Source of the DNA: Streptomyces sp. NBC_01723
Lineage (GTDB): Bacteria; Actinomycetota; Actinomycetes; Streptomycetales; Streptomycetaceae
DNA length: 64,000 bases
NCBI RefSeq assembly: GCF_036246005.1
Contig: NZ_CP109171.1
Location: 6,746,001-6,810,000, forward strand
Direction: 5' to 3'
Positions 34,486-42,840 of this stretch are shown here, in pieces; positions within the stretch are counted from its first letter, which is position 1; every line of letters starts with the position of its first letter. Under the pieces are notes generated by a model. The model had not been told where the DNA came from. It saw only the letters and a list, made by a program, of their open reading frames with translations, and did no database searches. The translations under genes and the position numbers were made by a program.

Positions 34486-34520
34486 ATGATCTGTACATCA
34501 ATGATTGGTGTACAGATCAT
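34486..34520. promoter_or_regulatory. Perfect inverted-repeat operator of the gentisate operon
   Basis: Arms ATGATCTGTACA (34486-34497) and TGTACAGATCAT (34509-34520) are exactly complementary, with an 11-bp spacer. A second pair, CCAAT (34483) and ATTGG (34504), is nested in it. It sits 60 bp upstream of the monooxygenase start. The size and symmetry fit a MarR dimer or dimer pair; the MarR at 30701 is the obvious candidate. Confidence 0.8.
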
Positions 34521-34579
34521 AATGTGAGGGTGCTCCTCTCGTGTCAATGGTTCGGCGGTGAGACTCTTCCGACCGCCGG

Positions 34580-35230
34580 TCAGCACGCGCCGGAGACGCT
34601 GTCCGCCTCCAGGGCGGTGCCGGTGCGGGCGGTGATGTCCTCGACGGTGACGCCGGGGGCGGTTTCGACCAGGGCGAGACCGCCGGGGGTGACGTCCAGG
34701 ACGCCGAGGTCGGTGATGATCCGGTGGACGCACCGCTCGCCGGTGAGGGGGAGGGTGCACTCGTCGACGATCTTGGGGGTGCCGTCCTTGGCGGTGTGTT
34801 CCATCAGGACGACGACGCGGCGGGCGCCGTGGACGAGGTCCATGGCACCGCCCATGCCCTTGACCATCTTGCCGGGGATCATCCAGTTGGCGAGGTCGCC
34901 GCGGGCGGAGACCTGCATGGCGCCGAGGACGGCGGTGTCTATGTGTCCGCCGCGGATCATGCCGAAGGAGAGCGCGGAGTCGAAGAACGAGGCGCCCGGC
35001 AGCACGGTGACGGTCTCCTTGCCCGCGTTGATCAGGTCGGGGTCGACCTGAGACTCGGTGGGGTAGGGGCCGGTGCCGAGGATGCCGTTCTCGGAGTGCA
35101 GGACGACGTGGACGCCGGGCGGGAGGTGCCCGGGGATCAGGGTGGGCAGGCCGATGCCCAGGTTGACGTAGGAGCCGTCGGTGAGTTCGGCGGCGGCGCG
35201 GGCGGCCATCTGGTCGCGGGTCCAGCTCAC
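34580..35230 (-). CDS. 3-oxoacid CoA-transferase subunit B
   Basis: A 216-residue beta subunit of a class I CoA-transferase. The catalytic Glu is in [10 protein letters not shown] (Glu47); [18 protein letters not shown] and [19 protein letters not shown] are family hallmarks. With subunit A (4-bp overlap at 35227-35230) it would transfer CoA from succinyl-CoA or a similar donor to a 3-oxo acid such as 3-oxoadipate. It is the last gene of the long catabolic operon, so it probably activates the ring-cleavage product for thiolysis. No thiolase is present here. Confidence 0.9.
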   Translation of the reverse strand: MSWTRDQMAARAAAELTDGSYVNLGIGLPTLIPGHLPPGVHVVLHSENGILGTGPYPTESQVDPDLINAGKETVTVLPGASFFDSALSFGMIRGGHIDTAVLGAMQVSARGDLANWMIPGKMVKGMGGAMDLVHGARRVVVLMEHTAKDGTPKIVDECTLPLTGERCVHRIITDLGVLDVTPGGLALVETAPGVTVEDITARTGTALEADSVSGAC

Positions 35231-35982
35231 GGGCGTACGGTCCTCTTCTCTATGGGCTTGTCGGCGGCCTGGCCCGCGGTGAGCGCCACGACCCGCTGAA
35301 CGTAGATCCCGGGCACGTGGATCTCATCGGGTCGGAGCGCGCCCGGTTCGACGAGTTCCTCGACCTCGGCGACGGTGACGCGGCCGGCCATGGCGGCGAG
35401 GGGGTTGAAGTTGGCGGCGGCCCGGCGGAAGACGAGATTGCCGTGGTGGTCGCCGCGCCAGGCCCGTACCAGGGCGAAGTCGGTGGTGATGCCGTGCTCC
35501 AGGACGTACGGGCGGCCGGCGAAGTCGCGAGTCTCCTTGCGCGGGGAGGCGACGGCCACGGTGCCGTCGGGCGCGTAGCGCCACGGCAGCCCGCCGTTCG
35601 CGACCTGAGTGCCGACGCCGGCCGGGGTGTAGAAGGCGGGGATGCCCGCGCCACCGGCCCGCAGCCGCTCGGCGAGCGTGCCCTGCGGGGTCAGTTCCAC
35701 TTCCAGTTCTCCGCCGAGGTACTGGCGGGCGAACTCCTTGTTCTCACCGACGTAGGAGCCGGTCACTCGGGCGATACGGCCTGCGGAGAGCAGGATGCCG
35801 AGCCCCCGGCCGTCGACGCCGCAGTTGTTCGAGACGACCTTCAGGCCGTTCGTGCCCCGTTCGTACAGGGCGCGGATCAGGACTTCGGGGACGCCGCTGA
35901 GGCCGAAGCCGCCGACGGCGAGCGAGGCGCCGTCGGGGATGTCGGCGACCGCTTCGGCGGCGCCGGCGCGGACCTTGTTCAC
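35227..35982 (-). CDS. 3-oxoacid CoA-transferase subunit A
   Basis: A 251-residue alpha subunit beginning at GTG 35982. The CoA-transferase signature is [20 protein letters not shown], followed by [20 protein letters not shown] and the [16 protein letters not shown] block. Its start overlaps the preceding SDR stop by four bases (GTGA, 35979-35982) and its end overlaps subunit B, so translation of the three is coupled. It forms the heteromeric transferase with subunit B. Confidence 0.9.
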   Translation of the reverse strand: MNKVRAGAAEAVADIPDGASLAVGGFGLSGVPEVLIRALYERGTNGLKVVSNNCGVDGRGLGILLSAGRIARVTGSYVGENKEFARQYLGGELEVELTPQGTLAERLRAGGAGIPAFYTPAGVGTQVANGGLPWRYAPDGTVAVASPRKETRDFAGRPYVLEHGITTDFALVRAWRGDHHGNLVFRRAAANFNPLAAMAGRVTVAEVEELVEPGALRPDEIHVPGIYVQRVVALTAGQAADKPIEKRTVRP

Positions 35983-36776
35983 GTACGGATTGCCTTTCGG
36001 ATCGGGGCGCCGGGCAGGACGGTGGACCAGCCGCCGTCCACGACGAGGTTGGCGCCGGTGATGTATGCGGCCTCGTCGGAGGCCAGGAAGACGGCCGCGT
36101 TGACGACGTCGTCGGGGTGGCCCAGCCGCCCGAGCGGGATGTGACCGGAGATGGCGTTCATCGGGTGGTCGTCGGCGAGCAGGTTGTCGCGCGGGCCCTC
36201 GGTGTCGATCATCCCAGGGCTCACGCAGTTCACCCGGACGCCGTGCGGCGCTCCTTCGGCGGCCAGTTGCCGGGTGAGCGCGATGACGGCGCCCTTCGAC
36301 GCCGAATGGGCCGTCCGGTGGTTGGTGAGGGAACCGGTCAGTCCCGCGGTCGAGCCGACGGTCAGGACGCAGCCGCGGCTGCGCAGAAGGTGCGGCCACG
36401 CCGCCCGCACGGTCAGCCACACCGAGTCCAGCTCGGCCCGCATCGTGAACGCGAAGCCCTCGTACGGCTGGCTGTCGATCGCGCCGAAGCGGACGGCGCC
36501 CGCGCCCGCGTACACGATGTCGATGCCGCCGAACGCGTCCACCGCCTCTTCCACCCAGGCACGGACGGCCTCCTCGTCGGTGACGTCGAGCGGGCCGGGG
36601 GTGAGGGCGGTGCCGCCCTCGCGGGCGATGAGGCACTGGGTCTCCACGGCCTCCTCGTGCAGCAGGTCGCCGCCGACCACGAGCGCACCCTCGGCGGCGA
36701 ACCGCAGCGCGGCGGCCCGGCCCTGGCCGCGCGCGGTCCCCGAGATCAGCGCCACCTTGCCTTCCAGCCGCCTCAC
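35979..36776 (-). CDS. Short-chain dehydrogenase/reductase 1
   Basis: A 265-residue SDR starting at GTG 36776. The cofactor motif TARGQGRAAAL (TGxxxGxG variant, with ISG-T start), the VGSTAGLTGSL serine block and a H-SASKGA region where the usual Tyr of YxxxK is replaced by His (RTAHSASKGAV) are seen; the missing catalytic Tyr is notable. ITGANLVVDGGWS is the typical C-terminal motif. Overlaps both neighbours by four bases. Probably oxidises or reduces an alicyclic or dihydrodiol-type intermediate; substrate not evident. Confidence 0.8.
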   Translation of the reverse strand: MRRLEGKVALISGTARGQGRAAALRFAAEGALVVGGDLLHEEAVETQCLIAREGGTALTPGPLDVTDEEAVRAWVEEAVDAFGGIDIVYAGAGAVRFGAIDSQPYEGFAFTMRAELDSVWLTVRAAWPHLLRSRGCVLTVGSTAGLTGSLTNHRTAHSASKGAVIALTRQLAAEGAPHGVRVNCVSPGMIDTEGPRDNLLADDHPMNAISGHIPLGRLGHPDDVVNAAVFLASDEAAYITGANLVVDGGWSTVLPGAPIRKAIRT

Positions 36777-37525
36777 GACGCCCCCTCCCGCAGGGCGTCG
36801 GAGACGGACTTGACGCCGCCGTGCGCGGTCATGCCGCCATCCACCGGGATCTCCGCGCCACTGATGAACGACGCGTCGTCGGACAGCAGGAACACGACCA
36901 GCGGCGCCACCTCGCCGACGGAACCGGTGCGACCGAGCGGCGTCTCCTTGATGTTGGCCTCGCGGAAGGCGGGCGCGGCGGAGGCAGTCATCTCCGTCTC
37001 GATGTAGCCGGGGTGGATCGTGTTGACGCGGATGCCGCGCGGGCCCAGCTCCAGGGCAGCCGTCTTCGACAGGCCGCGCAGCGCCCACTTGCTGGTCGTG
37101 TAGGCGACCGGGTAGTGCGCGGTCAGGGCCGCCGATGAGCCGACGTTGACGACCGAGGAGCCCGGCGGCATGAGGGGAGCCAGGTGCTGGATGCCGAGGA
37201 GCGGACCGGTGACGTTGACCGCGTGGACGCGGGCCATGTCCTCGGGGCGTACGTCGCCGAGGCGGTCCCGCCAGGTGATGCCGGCGTTGTTGACCAGCCC
37301 GTGCACCTGCCCGTACGACTCCCGCAGCTCGGCGGCGAGTTCGGCCCAGTCCTTCTGGTCGGTGACGTCGAGCCGGCGGCAGCCGGGCGCCTCGGTCAGG
37401 TCGGTGGTGATGACGCGGGCGCCCTCCCGGGTGAGGGCCTCGGCCTCGGCGGCGCCCTGGCCCCGGGCCGCGCCGGTGACGACGACGACCTTGCCGAGCA
37501 GCCTCTTGGGATGCAGGTCGCTCAC
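36773..37525 (-). CDS. Short-chain dehydrogenase/reductase 2
   Basis: A 250-residue classical SDR starting at GTG 37525. It has TGAARGQGAAEAEAL, the NNAG motif (LVNNAGITW), the catalytic Ser in NVGSSAALT and the intact YTTSKWAL (YxxxK). C-terminal SGAEIPVDGGMTAHG is typical. Unlike SDR 1 next door, its catalytic residues are complete. It overlaps SDR 1 and the FAH gene by four bases each and belongs to the same catabolic operon. Confidence 0.88.
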   Translation of the reverse strand: MSDLHPKRLLGKVVVVTGAARGQGAAEAEALTREGARVITTDLTEAPGCRRLDVTDQKDWAELAAELRESYGQVHGLVNNAGITWRDRLGDVRPEDMARVHAVNVTGPLLGIQHLAPLMPPGSSVVNVGSSAALTAHYPVAYTTSKWALRGLSKTAALELGPRGIRVNTIHPGYIETEMTASAAPAFREANIKETPLGRTGSVGEVAPLVVFLLSDDASFISGAEIPVDGGMTAHGGVKSVSDALREGAS

Positions 37526-38493
37526 GGCCGCTCCCGGGAGCGGCGCCGGCCTGTGGGGAGGGGGACGGGCTCGACGCCGGGGACGACGGTGTTGGTGAGG
37601 GCGCCGAGGCCCTCGACGGTGAGGGTGACGGTGTCGCCGGGCTTCAGGGGCGGCGGGGTCTGTTCGCCGCGCCGGCCCCAGAGTTCGGCGAGGCAGCCGC
37701 CGTTGCCGCAGGTTCCGGAGCCGAGGACGTCGCCGGGGACGACGCGGGTGCCGCGGGAGGCGTAGGCGGTCATCTCCTCGAACGTCCAGCTCATGTTGGA
37801 CAGCAGGTCCTCGCCGACCTTCTCGCCGTTGACCTCGGCGGTCAGGGCCAGGCGCAGGAAGCCTTCGGAGTCCCGGTACGGCTCCAGCTCGTCCGCGGTG
37901 ACCAGGTACGGGCCGAGGGTGGTGGCGGTGTCCTTGCCCTTGCACGGGCCGAGGCCAACCCTCATCTCCGCGCCCTGGAGGTCGCGCGCGGACCAGTCGT
38001 TGAAAACGGTGTAGCCGACGATGTGGTCGCGGGCCTGTTCGGGGGTGAGGTCGCGGCCCTCCCGGCCGACCACGGCGCCCACTTCGAGTTCGAAGTCGAG
38101 CACGGCCGAACCGGGGGGCACGGGGACGACGTCCCCGGGACCGTAGATCGCGTGCGGATTGGTGAAGTAGAAGGTCGGGGCCGCGTACCACTGCTCGGGG
38201 ACGCCGCCGGTGCCCTCCACGGACCGGCGTACCCCCTCCACGTGCTCCTCGAAGGTCACGAAGTCCCGCACAGACGCGGGCTGCAGCGGAGGCAGCAAAC
38301 GGACCTGTGAGACATGCGGGCCCGGGGGGACGTCCAGGGCCGCGGCGCCGGCGGCGAGCAGCCCGGGGAGCCCGTCGGTCTGCTGGATCAGTGCGGTGAG
38401 CGAGGTGACGCCGGGCAGGGGGAAGAGGGTGCCGTCCTCTTCCACTACCGCCACCCGGCGGCGGTGTCGGTGTTCGTATGCGGCGAAACGCAT
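37522..38493 (-). CDS. Fumarylacetoacetate-hydrolase-family enzyme
   Basis: A 323-residue FAH-fold protein. The block VRDFVTFEEHVEGVRRSVEG, AVLDFELEVGAVVGREGRDL (metal-binding Glu-x-Glu), NDWSARDLQ and GSGTCGNGGCLAEL are typical of fumarylacetoacetase-like hydrolases. It would cleave a C-C bond in a 2,4-dioxo or 2-hydroxy-6-oxo acid from ring cleavage. It follows the MBL gene by 23 bp and overlaps the next SDR by four bases. It is one of three different FAH enzymes in the island. Confidence 0.87.
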   Translation of the reverse strand: MRFAAYEHRHRRRVAVVEEDGTLFPLPGVTSLTALIQQTDGLPGLLAAGAAALDVPPGPHVSQVRLLPPLQPASVRDFVTFEEHVEGVRRSVEGTGGVPEQWYAAPTFYFTNPHAIYGPGDVVPVPPGSAVLDFELEVGAVVGREGRDLTPEQARDHIVGYTVFNDWSARDLQGAEMRVGLGPCKGKDTATTLGPYLVTADELEPYRDSEGFLRLALTAEVNGEKVGEDLLSNMSWTFEEMTAYASRGTRVVPGDVLGSGTCGNGGCLAELWGRRGEQTPPPLKPGDTVTLTVEGLGALTNTVVPGVEPVPLPTGRRRSRERP

Positions 38494-38516
38494 GGTGCGG
38501 CTCCAGCGGAGTGTGA

Positions 38517-39584
38517 TCAGGTGAGTGGGATGCGCATGAGGTCGTGGCCCACGGTGACGCGGCCCCGGTAGCCGGCCGCGTGGGCGGAGACGCGGGCCGC
38601 CGCGGCCCACTCGCGGTCGGGGTACTGGGTCGGGTCGGCCGGCGCCAGGTGGCTGAGGACTACGCGGCGCGCCCCCGCGGCGGCGGCGATCCCGCCCACC
38701 TCGGCGACATCGGTGTGCACCTCGCGCATGTGCTCGACGACGGTGGCGGGCAGGCCGGTCGCCTCGAACCACGCGGCGTCGACGGCCTCGTGGACCAGCA
38801 GGTCGCAGCCGCGGGCCAGGGCGATGAGGTCGTCACTGCGGCTGGTGTCGCCGGAGAAGACGACGGAGCCGTCCGCGGTGTCGAACCGGTAGGCGTACGC
38901 GGGGGACATGTTGCCGTGCGGGACCCTGGTCGCCGTCACCTTCACGGTGGCGGTGTCCAGGACGGTCACCACCGTGCCGGGCCGCGCCGACAGCTCGGTC
39001 ACGTCGAGCATGGACACGGGGTCGATGCCGAAACCCTCGGCGACGAAGGCGTTGGTGGAGGCGGCGAAGGTGGCGTTCGCGCGCCGGGTGGTCTCGATGA
39101 TTCCGGGTGCGGGCTGCCCGGGGGTGACGGGACCCGCGGTGACCGTGTCGCTCGGCCCCGGCCCCCATACGCGCACCGTGCCGCCGAGTCCGGGCTGGGG
39201 CGGCATGACGCCGGCGCACAGCAGCGGGAAGTCGAAGTAGTCGACGATGTGGTCGGCGTGCAGGTGGGTGAGGAAGATCCCCTTGAGCGACGGCATCGAC
39301 AACCCCGCCCGCAGGTACTGGGTCACCGCGCCCCGGCCGCAGTCCACCAGGTAGGTGTCGGTGCCGACGGTCACGGCGGAGGCGATGCCCATGCGCTCGC
39401 CGTACGGCGGGGGGCCGCCCGCCGTGCCCAGCAGGTGCACGACCGTGCCCTTTCCCGGGCGGGACTCGTCCCGCGGCTCGGTGCGGGGCGCGGCGGCGGC
39501 CTGCGGGGTGACGGCGAGCGCGGTGGCGGCCGCGCCGCCGGCCAGCAGGCCGCGACGGGACAGCGGGGTGGTGCGAGGGGTCAT
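38517..39584 (-). CDS. Tat-exported metallo-beta-lactamase-fold hydrolase
   Basis: A 355-residue protein with a twin-arginine signal (LSRRGLLAGGAAATALAV, cleavage near AAAAP). The mature part is an MBL-fold hydrolase: FLTHLHADHIVDYFDFP is the zinc motif, VVFSGDTSRSDDL supplies the bridging Asp and VVLSHLAPADP a further His. It resembles the RNase Z/arylsulfatase-like MBL branch. An exported hydrolase inside a catabolic operon suggests extracellular release of the aromatic substrate from an ester or lactone; this is inference. The 134-bp gap upstream could hold a separate promoter. Confidence 0.85.
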   Translation of the reverse strand: MTPRTTPLSRRGLLAGGAAATALAVTPQAAAAPRTEPRDESRPGKGTVVHLLGTAGGPPPYGERMGIASAVTVGTDTYLVDCGRGAVTQYLRAGLSMPSLKGIFLTHLHADHIVDYFDFPLLCAGVMPPQPGLGGTVRVWGPGPSDTVTAGPVTPGQPAPGIIETTRRANATFAASTNAFVAEGFGIDPVSMLDVTELSARPGTVVTVLDTATVKVTATRVPHGNMSPAYAYRFDTADGSVVFSGDTSRSDDLIALARGCDLLVHEAVDAAWFEATGLPATVVEHMREVHTDVAEVGGIAAAAGARRVVLSHLAPADPTQYPDREWAAAARVSAHAAGYRGRVTVGHDLMRIPLT

Positions 39585-39718
39585 CGGGGCGGTTCCTTCG
39601 ATCGTCGTTGATGCGGGAGCCGTGGGGGTGAGGAAGGGGGGGAAGCGGGGCCGGGGACGCGGCGGCGCGAGTCAGGGCGTGGACACCGCTGCCGCGTCCC
39701 CGGTGTACGGGGAGCGGA

Positions 39719-40651
39719 TCAGACCGGTGGGGCGACGAACACGCCGCGGTCGGGGTCGTTGAAGGACTCCTTGGCGACCAGTTCGTTCATGGGGTTGGCG
39801 GTGCCCCACTGGTCGGTGACCTCGGGCCGGGAGAAGTCGTAGACGTGGGGGTGCCAGGTGTCCTCGTCCAGGTTCTCCAGCTCGGTGGTGTACTCGACGG
39901 TGTTGCCGTGCGGGTCGAGGAAGTACGTGAAGGTGTTGTCGCCCGCCATGTGCCGGCCCGGGCCCCAGATCTTCTTGAAGCCCGCGCGGATGACGCGCCC
40001 GGAGCCGCGCATGTACTCGTCGATGCCGCGCATCTCGAAGGAGATGTGGTGCAGCGCGGTGTGCGGGCCCTTCGCGAGGGCCATGGAGTGGTGCTGGCTG
40101 CTGATCCGCATGAAGTGCATGACCTCGCCCATGTGCGGCGAGCTGAGCGTGTCGGAGAGGGCGAAGCCGAGGTGGCGCTCGTACCACTCGCGGGTGCGGT
40201 TCAGGTCGGGGGAGTTGAGGACGACGTGGGAGAGCTTGACCGGGATGGACTCCTTCTCCTCGATCTTGCGGTGCTGCCTGACTTCGACGTCGGCGGAGAC
40301 CTCGATGGTGCGGCCGTCCACGTCGAAGAAGCGGAAGCCGTATCCGCCGCCGGGGGTGTCGACCTTGCCCGGTCGGGAGATCAACTGCACGCCGCCCGCG
40401 AGCAGTCGCTCGGCGAGGGTGTCGACGTCGGCGGCGGACGCGGCGCCGTAGGAGACCAGGTCGAGGCGCTTCTCCTCGGCCTTGCGCAGCCGCACGACGT
40501 ACTGCTCGGGGGAGCCCTCGGCGGCCAGGAAGGAGATGCCGGAGTCCTCGGCGACCTTGGTCAGGCCCCAGACGCCGGCGTAGAAGTCGAGCTGCTTGTC
40601 GTAGTCGGGCACGGCGAGGTCGACGTGCCGCAGGTGGCTGAGCAGGCGCAT
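39719..40651 (-). CDS. Extradiol ring-cleavage dioxygenase (VOC, two-domain)
   Basis: A 310-residue type I extradiol dioxygenase with two VOC modules (about 5-120 and 138-265). Putative Fe(II)/Mn(II) ligands are His142 (KLSHVVLNSPD), His201 or His202 (ALHHISFEM) and Glu253 (NTVEYTTEL), followed by HGN-type residues expected for catechol 2,3-dioxygenase/BphC relatives. It cleaves a catechol-type ring next to the diol to give a coloured semialdehyde or dienoate. The gene lies 5 bp after the amidohydrolase and is the defining enzyme of the operon. Confidence 0.9.
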   Translation of the reverse strand: MRLLSHLRHVDLAVPDYDKQLDFYAGVWGLTKVAEDSGISFLAAEGSPEQYVVRLRKAEEKRLDLVSYGAASAADVDTLAERLLAGGVQLISRPGKVDTPGGGYGFRFFDVDGRTIEVSADVEVRQHRKIEEKESIPVKLSHVVLNSPDLNRTREWYERHLGFALSDTLSSPHMGEVMHFMRISSQHHSMALAKGPHTALHHISFEMRGIDEYMRGSGRVIRAGFKKIWGPGRHMAGDNTFTYFLDPHGNTVEYTTELENLDEDTWHPHVYDFSRPEVTDQWGTANPMNELVAKESFNDPDRGVFVAPPV

Positions 40652-40656
40652 GATGG

Positions 40657-41691
40657 TCAGTCCTTCCGGAGGAGGGCGGCGGCGTTGCCGCCCCGGACGG
40701 CGTGGAAGTCGGCGTCGGACAGGCGTGCGGCGCGCAGGGCGCCGACCGGGTCCTCGGCGCCCATGTCGAAGGGGAAGTCGGAGCCGAGCAGCACCCGGTC
40801 CGCACCGGCCACCCGGATCAGCTCCCGCAGTACGTGCGGGTCGTGGACCAGCGAGTCGAAGTACAGCCGCTTCAGATAGCTGCTGGGCAGGTGCGCGCAC
40901 CCGGCGCCCGCGTCGGAGCGGGCCGACCACGCGTGGTCGGAACGGCCGATGTGAGTGGGCAGGTAGCCGCCCCCGTGCGCGGCGATCAGCCTCAGCTCCG
41001 GGTGGCGGTCGAGCACGCCGGAGAAGATCAGGTGGGACAGCGCGACAGCGTTCTCGGTGGGCTGTCCGACCGTGTTGGACAGGTACCACTGGTCCAGTCG
41101 CTCGTCCAGGGTGCAGCCGAAGGGGTGCAGGAGGACGAGCGCGCCGGTTTCCCCGGCCCGGGTCCAGAAGGGCTCGTAGGCCGGGTCGGACAGCTCGCGT
41201 CCCGGGGCGTGACTGGAGATCTCCACCCCGGCCAGGCCCTGCTCCAGGGCGTGGTCCAGGGCCCGGACCGCCTGTTCCGGGTGCTGGAGGGGGGCCAGGC
41301 CGAGGCCGCGCAGGCGCTCGGGGGCGGCGGAACAGTGCGCGGCCGTGGCCTCGTTGGCGAGCCGGTACAGCTTCTCGGCCGTGTCCCCGTCCGCCCAGTA
41401 GTGGTAGTGCGAGGGCGAGGGGCTGACCAGTTGCACGTCCACGCCCTGGGCGTCCATCGCGGTCAGGCGCACGGCGGGGTCGGTCAGCCGCGGGATGCGC
41501 TCGCGCACCATGGGACCGTTGACGGCGAGGGCGTCGGGGCCGTTGCGGCGGGCGTCCAGCTCCTTGGCCTCTCGTTGGCCGGGCAGGCCGGCGACGAGCG
41601 CCTCGACCTCGGGCAGCAGGACGTGGGCGTGCACGTCCACGGTGGGCGTGTTCGCCGCGGTCACGGCGGTGGGTGTGTCCTCGGCGGTCAT
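40657..41691 (-). CDS. Amidohydrolase-2 family enzyme, ACMSD-like decarboxylase
   Basis: A 344-residue TIM-barrel metal hydrolase. VDVHAHVLLPE has the HxH metal site, with later ligands in ALVLLHPFG, LIAAHGGGYLP and VLLGSDFPFDMG. This is the amidohydrolase-2 family, which includes aminocarboxymuconate-semialdehyde decarboxylase and aromatic decarboxylases. In this operon a decarboxylase acting before or after ring cleavage is plausible. Its start overlaps the stop of the flavin monooxygenase by four bases (41688-41691). Confidence 0.87.
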   Translation of the reverse strand: MTAEDTPTAVTAANTPTVDVHAHVLLPEVEALVAGLPGQREAKELDARRNGPDALAVNGPMVRERIPRLTDPAVRLTAMDAQGVDVQLVSPSPSHYHYWADGDTAEKLYRLANEATAAHCSAAPERLRGLGLAPLQHPEQAVRALDHALEQGLAGVEISSHAPGRELSDPAYEPFWTRAGETGALVLLHPFGCTLDERLDQWYLSNTVGQPTENAVALSHLIFSGVLDRHPELRLIAAHGGGYLPTHIGRSDHAWSARSDAGAGCAHLPSSYLKRLYFDSLVHDPHVLRELIRVAGADRVLLGSDFPFDMGAEDPVGALRAARLSDADFHAVRGGNAAALLRKD

Positions 41692-42818
41692 GGCAGCTCC
41701 CTGAGCATGGTCATGGTGCGGCCCATCAGGCCGGGCACGTCCGCGTCGCGCACCCCGTCGAGCTGCCACTGCCCGATCTGCACGGACGCCTCCACGACCG
41801 GGCGGACGCGGGCGATCCGCCGCTCGTAGTACGCCTGGAACAGGGCGTCGTCCCACTCGTCGGTCCCGGTCAGCATCTGTGAGAGCACCCAGGCGTCTTC
41901 AAGTGACAGTGCGGCGCCCTGGGCGAGAGTGGGCGGGCAGCAGTGCGCGGCGTCGCCGACGAGCACCACCCGGCCGCGGTGCCAGGAGCCCTCGACCAGC
42001 ATCCGGTCGAACCAGGTGTAGTTGACCTTCGCCGGGTCGGTGATGTGCTCGGTGATCACCGGCCAGTGGCCGCCGTAGGAGGAGGCCAGGCGCCGCATCT
42101 CGTCGGCGTACGACTCCGGCGGGATCGACGCGCGGTCACGGTTGGCCTCGACGACGTACGCGTACAGCGTGGTCTCGCTGGTCGGGCAGTAGCCGGCGAT
42201 GTAAGCCGGGCCACCGTAGGCGAGGTCGGTACGGGTGACGCCGGCCGGGCGCGGGGCCGCGACGCGCCAGATGGCCATGCCGGTCGGTTCGGGCTTGGCA
42301 GTGATGCCGATCGCGGCGCGCGTGCGGGAGCCGAGGCCGTCGGCGGCGACGACCAGGTCGTAGCGGGCCTCGGTGCCGTCGCTGAGGCGTACGGAGACGC
42401 CGTCGGCGTCCTGGCCCAGGATCTCGGCGGTGGTGCCGAGGCGGACGGTGGCGCCGCCGGCGCGCACGGCGTCGATGAGGATCTGCTGGAGCCGGGGGCG
42501 CTGCATGCCGACGGTGGCGGGCAGGTCGTCGCCGCCGGTGCGCAGGTCGTCCTGGGCGTGCAGGACGGTGCCGTCGGGGGCGGTGATGCCGACGGAGCCG
42601 AAGCCGAAGCCGGATGCCTCCACCTGCTCCCAGACGCCGAGTTCGCGCAGGACGCGCAGGGCGTTGCCCTGGAGGGTGATGCCGGAGCCGGCGGTGGCGT
42701 TCCAGTCGTCCTTGGCCTCGACCAGGTCCACGGTGAGGCCGGCGCGGCGCAGCAGGATCGTAACGGCATTGCCGGCCGCGCCCCCGCCGATCACCAGGAC
42801 TTTACGGGTGTCGCTCAT
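41688..42818 (-). CDS. FAD-dependent aromatic monooxygenase
   Basis: A 376-residue class A flavin monooxygenase. FAD motifs are KVLVIGGGAAGNAVTILLRR and GRVVLVGDAAHCCPPTLAQG. TAGSGITLQGNALRVLRELG and LVVAADGLGSRTRAAIG are usual for 6-hydroxynicotinate/salicylate-type hydroxylases. It would hydroxylate (perhaps with decarboxylation) the aromatic ring to the diol cleaved by the dioxygenase. It differs clearly from the 3-hydroxybenzoate hydroxylase at 33212. It is separated from the cyclase gene by 22 bp. Confidence 0.88.
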   Translation of the reverse strand: MSDTRKVLVIGGGAAGNAVTILLRRAGLTVDLVEAKDDWNATAGSGITLQGNALRVLRELGVWEQVEASGFGFGSVGITAPDGTVLHAQDDLRTGGDDLPATVGMQRPRLQQILIDAVRAGGATVRLGTTAEILGQDADGVSVRLSDGTEARYDLVVAADGLGSRTRAAIGITAKPEPTGMAIWRVAAPRPAGVTRTDLAYGGPAYIAGYCPTSETTLYAYVVEANRDRASIPPESYADEMRRLASSYGGHWPVITEHITDPAKVNYTWFDRMLVEGSWHRGRVVLVGDAAHCCPPTLAQGAALSLEDAWVLSQMLTGTDEWDDALFQAYYERRIARVRPVVEASVQIGQWQLDGVRDADVPGLMGRTMTMLRELP

Positions 42819-42840
42819 GGGAACTCCCTCGTTCCGCTGG

